Assembly: GCF_040954835.1 (NCBI RefSeq)
Contig: NC_090700.1
Span: 20,131,501 to 20,195,500, forward strand
DNA: 64,000 nucleotides
Reading direction: 5' to 3'
DNA from: Lepisosteus oculatus
Taxonomy: Eukaryota > Chordata > Actinopteri > Semionotiformes > Lepisosteidae
Shown here: positions 48,582-59,769 of the stretch, one piece after another
How positions within the stretch are numbered: position 1 is the first letter of the stretch
How the letters are laid out: each line of letters opens with the position of its first letter
Notes under the pieces: generated by a model
The model's database searches: none
Told to the model about the DNA's origin: nothing
Seen by the model: only the letters and a program-made list of their open reading frames with translations
Position numbers and translations under genes: made by a program

Positions 48582-49299
48582 CCAGAATCTTGAGCGTTTG
48601 ACGGTGAGTCCGTTCTCTGTTGGTGGCATTTGGTCCTTGGATGTCATTTCTGCTTTTCCACAGCTTCCTGCCGATAGAGCCATAGAGGAAGGTGAGGCAG
48701 AGCATGGGGAAGAAGAAATAGATAGTAGAGAGCCAGATCATGGTGTACAGGAGCCCTGAGCTGACGGCATAACTGGTGTACGTGCACTGCTGGGTGTTGT
48801 AGTCAGGGCTGGTGCTGTTCTCATACTCCACCCCATACATGAAGAGAACAGGAGTTGCAGAGAGCAGAGCGAAGGTCCAAAGGAACAGGATGATGTACTT
48901 CACCCGCCTCTTGGTCACCACCACCTTGGCTTTGAGAGGGAAACAGATGGCCAGGTATCTCTCGATGCTGAGCGCAGTGATGTGCAGAATGGTGGCGTAG
49001 GTGCACCCCTCATTGATGTAGTGGGACATGCGGCACACAACCTCCCCAAAGACCCAGGGGATGTACTTCCACAGGCGGTAGACATCAAAGGGAAGGCTGA
49101 GGAAGATAGCAAGGTCTGACACAGCCATGCTGGAGAGGTATAGGTTGGTGGTGGTCTTCATGTCCTTGTATCTCTGGATGATCAAGATGGTCATGGTGTT
49201 TCCTGTGACACCAACCAAGAAGAGGAAGATGAAGATGATGGTCACAGGGATGAGAGTGGAGACAGGGAACAAAGAGCCAGAGTCATGGTAGTTTTCCAT
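48582..49299 (-). CDS. mlnr: motilin receptor, exon 1 (residues 1-239)
   Basis: This exon encodes a short N-terminus and TM1-TM5 of a rhodopsin-family receptor for motilin, a gut peptide hormone acting through Gq at the plasma membrane. Seen features: G-N in TM1 (33-34); SSMAVSDLA in TM2; Cys-89 and Cys-172 for the conserved extracellular disulfide; EGCTYATILH in TM3 with Glu-97, the acidic site important for agonists in this family; E-R-Y at 113-115; and T-H-R-Q-T-L-K-I-L before the donor. The E-G-C-T-Y-A-T and I-E-R-Y-L-A-I-C blocks are closer to motilin receptor than to GHSR. The second extracellular loop is short and lacks the long proline-rich insert of the human protein; N-S-T at 161 is a possible glycosylation site. 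ATG at 49299 has context ACT-ATG-G. The frame stays open for a further 17 codons upstream, but without an in-frame ATG. Neighbour fndc3a supports the call. Confidence 0.96.
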
Positions 49300-50994
49300 A
49301 GTCTGAAGTCTGTCCAGAAAACTCCTTGGTTTTGCGTTCTCACATGTCAAAAAACTATTTGGGGGAACTACATGAGTGTATTCTTCCAGTGCACACTGTC
49401 AAGTCTCAGCTGGATGTTACTGTTACAGCTCTGGTGTCAGTCTCCACAAAGAAAGGCTGGACTTCCAAAGCCATTGTTTGACCTATACGAAATGTGTTTA
49501 CAGGCTTCCAAGATTTCCACCTTCCTTTCTGGCTCACTTTCCCAAACTCTTATTACTTATTACTTATTGCTGCTGTTGTGATTTTCCAGATGAAAGACTC
49601 CAAGGTGGGAAGAAAAAAACAGTTTGAGTGGTGGAGAAACACTTCCAAGACAGGTCCTCATCATCTCAAAGAAAGAGCTTGATCCACATGTCCAGACGCT
49701 GGGGCGTTAAAAGTTGTTGTTGCAGTTAAACCTCTTCTGAAGCCAAGAAGCTCTGTAGCCTGGCTGCACTGCTCTGTACTGAGTCCATCATTGTCTCTGA
49801 TCCTTTATCAAATACTGAGAGGGCTAGAGAAGGGAGGGGAGAGGGGGAGCGGATCTGCAGCTGAACACTCATTCTGCAGGCTGCAAGGACTTTGTAAAGG
49901 ATACCAAGCCTCTCTCTTCTGACGTTGGAAGTGAAGATTTACTTTTACTTCCATCTTCCATTTCATGGAAAAGAAAAAGATGAACGGGAAGCAAAATGTA
50001 TGTAATTAATTTTTTGAATTTACTAATTTAGTTTCAATCTGCAATTTAAACAAAAAGCAAATAATTCTTTGAAGAAATGTTTATTTCTTTGCAGAAAATA
50101 ATCATGACTTTTCTTGTGTGTGGCATTTTGTATATAGTGTCATAAATGTATATATTGGAAATATAAGTATATATATATAACATTGGAAAAGTGATATATC
50201 CATTTATAAGTAATAAATGCTGCCTAAATTTTCTTTCGAACTTAAGCTTTATTCTATTTTTTTTTTATTTTCCCAGGCATGCTTTGGAAGTGATGAATTA
50301 AGAATCAATCTTCACATAGTAATCAAATCAAGCAATGAACAATTGTATTACCTATTTAAATAAATTAATTGATTAGTTGTGCCCAGCTCAAGTTGAATGA
50401 AAGACCTGATAAAAAGTCTTTCTGCATTTATTTGCTGTATCTGCTGTGTTTGTCTGTTGTGTAATCAGAGTATTTAATATCACAATAATCCTCTCACTTA
50501 TTTCCATGTGTTCTCTTCTGGCTTGTGCTCCCCTCCTTCTTCTGACCATGACAAAACCTTGAATGAAACAGTTCAGCAAACTAATTTGAGCTACTGTTAA
50601 CAATGCATCTAAAAACCTATTTAGCAACAATATATTCCACACCAAAAAAGATGTGGTTTGTGGTGGCAAATTAAAAACGTATTTGCAGGGTGACAATTCA
50701 AACCAAGTGCAACAAAGAAGCACATTCCAGTAAAACACAACCCCCAAAATGAGATTCAGTTTACATTAAGCAATTATCAACATATAAGATAAGGGAATTC
50801 TTAAGCTACATACTTGAATACCTACTGTACATCTTTTCCTTTGTTAGTAAACAATCCCCAAAGACACCCCCGTCTCCTGATTTGTATTGTATTAGACTGT
50901 ATTCTCTTATGCACTGCAATGAGAACATTATTTTCTCTATCCTATTCATTGTGCACATTCATTGTGCTGTGGCATTGTCTGACACATGTCTGGC

Positions 50995-51120
50995 ATGTCT
51001 TGCCAACTGAATTTGATTCTGGACTCAGGAACCTTGTGTATGGGGTTTGCATGTTCTCTCAGGGTTTTGTTTTCCTGCATGCCCTGTTTTCTTCCCATGC
51101 TCCAAAGACATACTAGCAAT
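50995..51120 (+). mobile_element. tRNA-derived SINE, middle fragment
   Basis: GTTTGCATGTTCTCTCAGGG and CCATGCTCCAAAGACATACT are body words of the common SINE. Head and tail are missing. Confidence 0.6.
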
Positions 51121-51771
51121 TATAGATCCATCAGCTTGTCTTCAATCTCTTCAGATTGCTGACATAGCCTTTATCTGGGATGCACTGCTTTGTACAGCTA
51201 CAGCATGTTATTGAGTATAACTTATAAGGGCTTATGTTCACTTTTCTCAAGCCCCTACAGTTACTGTTAGTCTGGTTTTCTCTTTTAAGGTTGGTCTGCT
51301 GTTGTACTGTATGTAATTCTTCTCGGCACATTAAGTGTGTATGCAAGGAAGAGGATGGGTAAGTACCTCCTACAATTAAATTTGATTTATCTGCTTCCTT
51401 GAAGACCACAGGCCTATTCCTAATGAAGTTAACTGTAACATGGTGGCAGAGAATAATACTTGATTTCATTAGAGCACCACTTAAAGCAAATATTAAGCGC
51501 TGCTCCTGAAAATCCTTTTAATCTGGACAGTTATTGAATTGAAATATATTTTCAAAGATGCTAGAAGACCTAGATTTATAAAAGGCTCGGCATTCATTTA
51601 AATCTCCTCATCTGTGCTCACACAAGTTCTCACTAACAAGGCGATTTAGTACTTATGCAACCTGAATGAATGATGATTAGTCACAAATGACCAGTTAATC
51701 AAAATGAAGCCCAAATCATTTAATCAATATACAAAAAACATTTACTTTTCTAAAGGCATACATGCATAAGT

Positions 51772-51885
51772 TGAAAGCTCCACAGCTGAAACGTGTTTTT
51801 CTTCTCTTTTCAGCCATGAATAAACCTTTACTTGTTCCTTTGCAGCCTACACATGCTGACACAGCTACTGTACCTACTTAAGTTG
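51772..51885 (+). repeat. foldback-family element, single arm
   Basis: AGCTCCACAGCTGAAACG, TCTTCTCTTTTCAGCCATGA, AATAAACCTTTACTTGTTCC and TGCAGCCTACACATGCTGAC match the right arm and right flank of the elements at 27.8 and 52.9 kb. The left arm is absent, which shows that one arm can occur alone. Confidence 0.7.
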
Positions 51886-52836
51886 TGTGATGTTTGTTTT
51901 GAGGCTCTGTAGGTTAAATACTGTATTAACAGAATTCAATTTTGGGTTAGGATCCTGTCATGCTGATTTGAACTAAAAATTAATATTAATTTTATATGAA
52001 TTACAGGTTACTAAACTTAACCTTACAGACTTTCTAAAAAAAACTTTTGAAGAATGTTACCCTTTTTTAGTCTTGGCATTTTTCAGTTTCATTTTAAACT
52101 GCAAAGGTCATTGCAAAGGTAATGGATGCTGTAAACATAACTAAAGTCCGGTCAAAATAAAATGATTGTCGGACCCCTTTGTTTCATTCTTCTTATTGTT
52201 CTGTGATCAGAGCTGAACCCTCTCATCTCTGCCATTCTCTGGAGGAAAGCCCACTTTTCACCACCGCTGTAAGAAGGGATTGCGGACTTCAGTTAGACTT
52301 GGAGGTTTGCCGCGCTGTTCCCAGCAGGATTTGAACACAAACAGAGGACTGTTTATGTTGTACTATCATCTATCTTGGGACAATCCATGCTGCTTTCAGT
52401 CTAGGCGTGGTTTTGAGGCAATTCAACACATAATGAAAATGGCACAAGCAGTGTACTGCTGCTCACAGAGGACCTGATCTGTAGTATTTGTCTTGGGCAG
52501 TGAAAACTACCAGCCAACAACGCAAAGTCACGTCCATTGGAAGCATGAGTTCAGGTCTCTGCTTTTCTGACCGAGCGGCAGGGGTTGTGAGTTATCAGTG
52601 AGCAGCATTATTTGTTTTACTTTATTCATTTCCTGTATTTGTGTAGGAGCTCTTGTATATATACAGTAGTTCCATGTGTTTCTGTTGTGTTTCATGTTTA
52701 ATTTTCTCTTACAATAAAAATAGGAGAATGCAAAAGGAAGCCTTGGTTTTCACGCTAAGATGCGCATTAGTCTGTGATAACATCCCCCAGGAAACCAATG
52801 CATAATCCAAAGATATGCAGATTCCTTATAAAATAG

Positions 52837-53045
52837 GAACAAGTAAAGGTTTATTCCATGCTGAAAAGAGAACAAAAGAAACATAACGTTTCAGCTGTGG
52901 AGCCTTCTTCAGGTGTGGAAACCAGAAGGTGTCTCACACCCAAGAAAGCCTCCACAATTGAAACACTGTTTCTTTTCTTCTCAGCATGGAATAAACCTTT
53001 ACTTGATCCTTTGCGGCCTATGCATGCTGATGTACTGTAGCTACC
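52837..53045. repeat. foldback (inverted-repeat) element, copy 2
   Basis: The left arm GAACAAGTAAAGGTTTATTC is mirrored by AATAAACCTTTACTTGATCC in the right arm. AACGTTTCAGCTGTGGAGCC (left, about 52886-52905) is the complement of the element's GGCTCCACAGCTGAAACGTT. The spacer is longer than in copy 1. On the minus strand CTGAAGA (52912-52906), a short stem-loop and GAAAC (52892-52888) follow in order, as in a hammerhead ribozyme core. Confidence 0.75.
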
Positions 53046-53576
53046 TACTTGAAGTACAATAAGGGGAGCAGGGCACAGGCTCCTGTCAAACTGAACTTTT
53101 AATGCATTCAAAATCACATTTCAAAAGTGTCACTGGTTCTTGTCTGAGCTCTAAGGTACACAATTATTACTTAGAAAAAATTAAGTAAATAATCTAGAGG
53201 AAGTAGGGGGAGCTGAGGCCTGCTCCTGCTGAATTCCATACATTTGTTTTGAATTGCCTATAGACTAACTCTTGGAAGCGCTTCTCTTCTTACTAATGAA
53301 GGATCTTTAATGCTGCTCAAACTGGGGGCAAGAGAAATGTGTTGATACAGTGACTTGAAAACCATAAAATGCACATTATCAAACATAATACAGTTCATAA
53401 ATTAATAAAACAGTACTGTACATGCTGAAAATTGAGACAAGGGTGGCACAGCACTGAAACTGAAATACGTTTCCTAAAACAAAGATTAGAACTGTTTCAT
53501 CCAGCTTACACGTTTTTGATGAATAAGAGCATTTTTGACGATTATAATTACTTTAAATGTGAAGTGGAATATTAGT

Positions 53577-53907
53577 ATCTATCCATTTTCTAACTGCATT
53601 ATCCAATTCAGGATTGCAAGAGAGCTGAGGCCTGGCAAGCAATAGGTGCAAGGCAAGATACAACGTGGAAGGGACACCAGTCCATCACAGGGCAGACACA
53701 GACACATGCGCTTTTACAACAGGCCCATTTTTTTCAGAAGCCAGTTAACCTATCAGCTTATGTTTGGACTGTAGGAGGAAACCAGAGTTCCCAGAGGAAA
53801 CCCTTGTGAACATGTGGTGAACGTACAGTATAAAGTTCACACAGACAGTACCACAGGAAGTAAACCTAGGGCTCCAGCACCGCGAGGCAGCTCCACTGTG
53901 TAGCCCT
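53577..53907 (-). mobile_element. tRNA-derived SINE, full length
   Basis: The plus strand runs from tail (ATCCATTTTCTAACTGCATT) to head (CACCGCGAGGCAGCTCCACT). It is diverged. Confidence 0.82.
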
Positions 53908-53964
53908 AGAATACATCCATTATCATAAAATCACTTATTTCTTCTAAAGTTTGCACATGTAGGG

Positions 53965-54021
53965 ACTACATCCTAGAAAGGATGCCAGTCTACTGCAGGG
54001 CATGCACACAGACACAGCCAT
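53965..54021 (-). mobile_element. tRNA-derived SINE, small fragment
   Basis: GGATGCCAGTCTACTGCAGG and CATGCACACAGACACA are body words of the family, lying just beyond the full copy. Confidence 0.5.
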
Positions 54022-54084
54022 AATTAAGACACAAATCGAAGTAGAAACTCCCTACAAGTGCATTTAAAACTAAGAGGACAAGGC

Positions 54085-54162
54085 ACCTCTTTATCCAAAG
54101 AAGTGTGGGAGTGAGTTACCCAGCCATGTGGTGGAAACTGATAGCTTTGCTTTCTTCAAAAA
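54085..54162 (+). mobile_element. CR1/Rex1-like LINE, 3' fragment
   Basis: GTGTGGGAGTGAGTTACCCA and GTGGTGGAAACTGATAGCTT match the LINE 3'-end region. The copy ends in an A-rich stretch. Confidence 0.5.
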
Positions 54163-54307
54163 AAAAACACGGTGATCTCGGACGCAACTTCAAAATAAAA
54201 AAATAGTCCAGTCATGTCGAGAACTACAATTCACACAGAACGTGTTCAAACCTTGGCTACAGCCTGTCATTAGTCAACTAAAGCTGGGGTTCCTTGAAGA
54301 GACACAG

Positions 54308-54582
54308 GGTGGCATGATAGCACAGTGTTTAGCATTGCTGCCTCAAAGCACTGTTCTCCCTGGGTATACATAAGTTTCCTGTGGGTGCTCAGGTTTCCTT
54401 CCACTATCCAAAGACTTCTGGAATGGCTTATGGGATAATCAGCCCCTGAACAAGTGTGTGCATGCCTGTGCGTACCCTGTAAAGGTCTTGCATCCTGTCC
54501 AAGGCATATCCTACCTTGCACCAGCTGTTTGCTGGGATAGGCTCCGGCTCCTCTGTGACCTCGGTTAGAAAATGGATGGAGA
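54308..54582 (+). mobile_element. tRNA-derived SINE, nearly full length
   Basis: The head is GGTGGCATGATAGCACAGTG and the tail GGTTAGAAAATGGATGGA. A middle block is deleted where the leader normally holds the B box and following words. Confidence 0.82.
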
Positions 54583-55059
54583 AAGAAAAGCAATTGAATG
54601 AATGTGGTTGTGAGTGGGTGCACTTGAGCCTGTGAAAACTTTCTAGATCCCTTGTGCCAAAGAGTCTCCAATTTCTTGGGTGTCTGAGGATATGCAGTGT
54701 TAACACCAAGAAACCCAGTCTTCCTCCTATCAGTGGTAGCTCTCCCGTCACAGGCTGTGAAACTCCGAGCAAGTCTAATCGTTAAATGGCTCTGATAGGC
54801 TGATAATTGCCCAGGATTTTGTCATGTGGTAAGAGGATAGTGAATCTGAGACAGGAAGGAGCCTGTGAGAACTTACATTAGCAAGAGCATGACACCAACC
54901 AATTTGACTTTCATGCATTTAAATCATTCTTAGGTGTTGTGCAAAGATCAGGCATTTTTTTCCCCAGTATGTATGTACAATATGTAACAGCATGTGAAGT
55001 GACAACCAAAAATACAGATTAAACAAATCCCCGAATAAGTTAAAACCACAAATGCAAAA

Positions 55060-57082
55060 ATAAGAATTATAGATCTTTTATTGTCATGGATCTTTCTTGT
55101 AGATATCATGGCTATAGAGTTACAGTTTAGATACATATTTATGAGATTATACAGTTTTCATTACGAAGTCTGACATTGTACAAGTGATATGTTTGGTAAT
55201 ATTTATATCAAGTTTGGATTTTTTTTTGGAATGTACAGTATATGAGGTAACTGCAAACATTAAAATTACATAAAATTATTTCTTTCCCCAATGCAGCAAA
55301 CTGCAAAAGGGGAATATCTGAATGGCACAACTTGCAATTACATTTTGCACTATCAAAAATAGGAATTTGAATTTTACTATGACAAACAGAAGCCATTTGC
55401 AGGGCAGCAGATTCATTGCAATATTATATTTTTTGTGTATTTTAAAGACATTTGACAAGGTACCAGCATTGTTAAAACTGCTGCAACAGCAAGTAACACA
55501 TCGGCCAACAGCCAAGCACAACATCAACTCTGAAGGTCAGACAGCAAAACTGTGACAGGTTGCTGTTTGCGGTCAGTGAGAAAGAATGTAACACAAAAAG
55601 TGCCAAGTTCTGAATTTATAGGAAGTACGTGTAACAACATAGACAATTAACAGGCAAGAAACCATTATTATTATCCCCTCAGAAAATAATTAACTTAAAA
55701 ATAATGCTGATGACGTTAAACAGGATGAATACTGAGTGCTAAATATGATTTCATAATTAAAAAGTGTTTTACACAAATCAATGAACACAAATATCACTAA
55801 AACAAAAGAGACAAAAATCTCAGAAAAATCTTCAGAAAATAAAAACAAGAAACAAAAGAAACTGAAACTGCAGAAGTGTACACAGATTATCACATTAAGT
55901 GTGAATTAATTCCAGGTAATTAAATTCTGGTAACCCTCATGTTAAGTCATTCAGACTGTTAAGCTTCCTAATGCAGTTTTAATTTTCAGACTTTGAAGAT
56001 GAAAGATTTTGACAGGTACGATTCAGTGGTACAACATTGCAAAAAACTCACAATACACAGTTAGGGCTTTGCACACTGAAAGAAGTGTTCTAGAAACGCA
56101 TCACAAACACCACATGCAGTCAGCCATTTTTTGTACAAGGTGCAAATTCTCTTTTTTTTTCTCTTAAACTCAAGGGAGACTTCGACAAGCTTTTGCGCTG
56201 AACTCAAAAGTTTGGATTAAAGCAGCTACATGTTAAAAAATGCAAACTCCATTTTCCCTCTTATGCCCCCCCTTCACAAAGCCCTGATAAACAGGTCCAT
56301 GTTTCTTACAAAAATATATCAAATATTACCTTTCACAGTCACGTTTGCATCCTCACACACTCTGGACTCAAAAGTATTCAAAAGTGCTAAATGAGTGTTA
56401 TACAATACTAACAATAGATTAATATACCTATATATTTGCTGTACACTTCATGGGTCTTCTGCTTTTCATCTTAAAAAAAGAAACTCCAGCTCTGGCACTT
56501 AAGAATAAAGAATTGCATGTCTACTCAGGCCATCACACTGATTTCACTGAATCTGGGCTGGCATCCTTTTTTACTTTACATGCTCACTGGCCACGGCGAA
56601 AGAGGATTCCTTGTTAAATTTCACAGGGGAAAATTAAAACAAATCTAAAAAAAACAAGGGAAAAAAAAAAGAGAACAACGGTTTCTTCTCCTTTCGTCAA
56701 TAAAAATTGACACACACAAAGAAAAACAAAATGGAATGGTGCTATTAACTGTCAACAAATTAAAAGAAATTCGGAAGGTGCAGTCGCTTAACTTTGCCTC
56801 GCAATGCAAATATCCACCCCCAAACCTGGGAAAGACTACCGAGTTTTAAAAAAGGTTCCTCTTCAAAAACTGCCAGGGCCCTCTACTGCACAATGCAAGC
56901 GCTATGTCTTCAGGAAAACAGTGGGGAAACGATGGCCTAGCATGCCTACACTGTGGCAAAGAGTGAATTTAACAGAAGTTGGAATCACAGTACAATGTTT
57001 TTAAAGCCGGGAGGGGTAAGAGAGAAGGGAAAGTGATTAAGGTCAAAGTTGTTTGTTTTTTGTTTTTTTGGTGGCGGGCACG
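55060..57082 (-). other. fndc3a 3' UTR (probable)
   Basis: About 2 kb of AT-rich sequence follows the fndc3a stop codon without splice-like breaks or recognisable repeats, unlike the repeat-rich flanks. This fits the long 3' UTRs of the FNDC3 family. The end is set by the poly(A) hexamer at 55077-55082. The exact limit is an estimate. Confidence 0.55.
55077..55082 (-). terminator. probable poly(A) signal of fndc3a
   Basis: AATAAA on the minus strand, followed by a T- and G-rich stretch (TTGCATTTGTGGTTTTAAC on the minus strand) as expected downstream of a cleavage site. I saw no other canonical hexamer between the stop codon and this point. Confidence 0.5.
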
Positions 57083-57397
57083 TCACTTGATGACAAAGTA
57101 CTGGATGACGAAGGCAATCAGGATGGATATGATCGCGAACAGCACGAGGATGACGGCGGCACACTGTTCATCACTCAGTGTGCGTTTGGTCCTCGCCACT
57201 TCCACAGTGTTCTTGGCGCCACTGGAAGGCAGGTCGCTCCTGGGCGAGGAGAAGGAGACGGTGGCGCTGTAGGGGCCTGCAAGCTCCTGGGGCCCCGAGG
57301 GAGATTGGCACTGGCGGATGGCGCAGGCCCGGAAACGGTATTCACAGTTCACCTGGAGCCCTGAAACGTGAAAGGACGTGGCCGGGCCTCTGTAGAT
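57083..57397 (-). CDS. fndc3a: fibronectin type III domain protein FNDC3A, last coding exon
   Basis: The exon begins after acceptor TTTTCCTCTGCAG and encodes 104 residues to TGA. The first part (IYRGPATSFHVSGLQ, then VNCEYRFRACAIRQCQ) is the E-F-G strand region of the last fibronectin III domain, with the typical Y-x-F-R-x-x-A core. A Ser-rich linker follows, then a hydrophobic segment (about 20 residues, starting CAAVILVLFA) and the C-terminal IQYFVIK. This is the tail membrane anchor of FNDC3 proteins, which act in the secretory pathway and, for FNDC3A, in germ-cell adhesion. FNDC3B is the close alternative. I choose FNDC3A because its 3' end faces the 5' end of mlnr, as at human 13q14; FNDC3B and GHSR are tail to tail in human. 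Upstream exons lie right of the window. Confidence 0.88.
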   Translation of the reverse strand: MYRGPATSFHVSGLQVNCEYRFRACAIRQCQSPSGPQELAGPYSATVSFSSPRSDLPSSGAKNTVEVARTKRTLSDEQCAAVILVLFAIISILIAFVIQYFVIK

Positions 57398-57757
57398 CTG
57401 CAGAGGAAAAAGAATTCCAGCAAACTCAAATTTAATGACCCACTATATGGACCCTGAAGCAACAACATCATTCCTCAGCTGTTATACTGCCATTCATCAC
57501 TGTTTGTGGCCCAACCAGATTTTGCAGGCTGTTAATTAGTTTGTATTGAGGGGTCTTAAAAGTTACCATAGAAAAATCCAAGATTAAACAAAACAGAAAA
57601 ACAAAACTGCGTTAAAACTGGTATTGCATTATTTTATGCACATTTTCTTTAGCCATATTATATGGAATCAAATAAGTCCAAACTCAAACCTGAATTCTAG
57701 TCACATTTATTCGAGCTCTGGTGAGTTTAATCTGTCATGACATCCGAACAGTAAAAG

Positions 57758-57975
57758 ATCCATCCATCCGCTTTTTAACTGCTTCATCCATGTCTAGGTT
57801 GCCAGGGAACCCATCAGACTGTGACAAATAATCACACCAGTGCCAATTCCCCCAGAACTGTGGGAGAAAACCAGAGCACCTGGAGGAAACCCACTCAAAC
57901 ATGGGGAGAACATACAAACTTTACACAGATAGCACTCCAAGAATTTAACCTAGGGCCTCATCACTGAGAGACAGC
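57758..57975 (-). mobile_element. tRNA-derived SINE, internally deleted
   Basis: The plus strand runs from tail (GATCCATCCATCCGCTTTTT) to body and head (CCTCATCACTGAGAGACAGC), with the middle shortened. It is followed at once by AGAAAATGGATGGATTG, which is a tail in the opposite orientation and suggests a second, tiny copy. Confidence 0.8.
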
Positions 57976-59725
57976 ATAGAAAATGGATGGATTGATTTTG
58001 ACCAAATGGCTATCCTTGTGGATCACTGCTAGTCCCAAATTAAGTGATGAGGACACTAAGGATTAAGCTCAGCACTTGTCATTGGACTCTTATCCTGGAA
58101 CAGGCATGGCCTAAATCCAACTACCAGAAGAGTTAAATATTTAGATTGGTTTCATTGTAAGGATGTTCAAATGTCTTTACATTAGGAGATCAATCTTAAA
58201 TTTAGATGCTTACAGATTTAAAAGGAAACGTAATTTCTTGTGCACTGAATTAAAAAAGGGGATGCTTATAGTGGTACAAAAGAAGACAGAGACTTTATCA
58301 TTCATTCCTGAGATGTATGTGAAGTTGCACAGTGCAGAAAAATGCTGGATTAAGCAACTAACATGGTACACAGATTAACATTTAAACACAATGTTTAAAC
58401 CTGAAGCAACACCAACAACACAAAGACTAACAATGTTCACCAACACTCCTGACCGGGATATCACAGGTCTAATTAAACTAAGATGAAGTTAAATTAAACT
58501 AAAGATTCTAAAGAAAGCTCAGTTGCCACAATGTTTCTTTTTTTCATCCTTTCAGCGTGGAATTATCTTATACTTGGTCCACTGCTTTGTTAATTTGACA
58601 GTGCCAGTAAACAACCTAGGGAAAAACGAAAAAGATCACATACAGTATGAATGAACAAATTTAGATGATCAAATGTTCTTCGAGTGTAACCTGCTTCAAA
58701 AACGGGATCTTAGCAACACTGCATAGCCACTAAGTGTAAAAAACTATTAAACAGCTGATACCCGATGAGTGAAGTCCTTGTCATTAGTTTTACATTTAGA
58801 TAACTATTTTAATATTATTATATTAATATTAAATTCTGATCAAAATGTAGCCTGCCCAATAGATAATTCATGTAAAATCAAACACGCACGATAAAAAAGT
58901 CAACATCATATTCTGTATTACTACTGAGATTACAATTTCAATTCAACATTAATAATTTTATTATCCGGCTTAAACATTTCAAAAGTCAAAACCAAACAAA
59001 GGAGTTACAGAATTTCACACAGTCAGTGAGTACTGGTGACATATGCTAGGAAAGTAGGGCCCAAAGGCTAAAGTGCCCGAGGTCTCCATCAAAATGAAGT
59101 CAGCTCTGAAGATCTCCCCTAATTTCCATCAGATTCACAGAGAGAATAAGCTTGAAGTCCTCCAGTAAATGAAACTGAAGCATACTGGACTAGATGATGT
59201 GTGCAGGCTATGTTTCATGGCAGGAAGTCAAAAAAATGGAAAATGAACACACCTCCTGCATTCAATTTTGGATTACCTACAACAAAATACATTTAATCTA
59301 ATATTATTTATCCCAGTTTAATTTCATGAAGTATGGAACCAAGGGAGTTCAGTGCACAGACTTACAGTCTTGCAAGAGCTTTTGTGTATAATTAATAATT
59401 ATTGCAGAGCTTTTCAGATAGTCAAATCTGAACTGACTTTACTTGAGGAAGGTTGTACATCAACTGTAATCATTAATGGTTACGTAGGCAGAACTGTCTC
59501 ATTTCAAATGGGACCAACAATGGGAAACTCACTGGGTCAATTGGGGGGACATCAACTGAATGTCTTGGGAGCCCCACCTAAACATTTTCGCTTTCCCCTA
59601 TATGGAATAATTTCCCCTTATTTAAAGGTTTTCAGGCCTTTATCAACCCACCCTGTTCAATCAGACATACAGTATTCATGCTGAACGAGTCAGTGATGTA
59701 AAAAAATGTTTTGGAACAAATTTAT

Positions 59726-59769
59726 GCTGAGAGGCACTGGAACATGCTGTGCTTTTAATGCCTCTCAGC
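59726..59769. repeat. short perfect inverted repeat
   Basis: GCTGAGAGGCA and TGCCTCTCAGC form an 11-bp perfect stem around a 22-base loop, inside the fndc3a intron. The stem is too short for a normal microRNA precursor. Confidence 0.5.

Larger units (their letters stand above)
49300..55059. other. intergenic region between fndc3a and mlnr
   Basis: This must include the mlnr promoter and 5' leader. A weak TATA-like TGATAAAGGA lies at 49810-49801 (minus), followed by a plausible leader that contains other ATG triplets, so the start site is uncertain. A polypurine run (plus) lies at 49826-49862. Further right are SINE pieces (51.0, 53.6, 54.0 and 54.3 kb), two foldback-family pieces (51.8 and 52.8 kb) and a LINE tail (54.1 kb). 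The stretch 52.2-52.74 kb ends in ACAATAAAAATAG and resembles a transcript 3' end, but no gene is recognised. Nothing else is identified. Confidence 0.55.

Noticed and set aside
44969..49299. GHSR (ghrelin receptor) as the identity of the GPCR
   Set aside because: The EGCTYAT and IERYLAIC blocks and the TET tail favour motilin receptor, and the head-to-tail layout with the FNDC3 gene fits FNDC3A-MLNR, whereas FNDC3B and GHSR are tail to tail.
49300..49350. An upstream start giving 17 more residues to the receptor
   Set aside because: The extension has no ATG, only a TTG at its edge. The ATG at 49299 has a good initiation context and gives a normal-length N-terminus for the family.
59352..59684. 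A 110-residue plus-strand open frame in the fndc3a intron
   Set aside because: No recognisable domain, composition like its surroundings, and the opposite strand shows no fibronectin III exon either.
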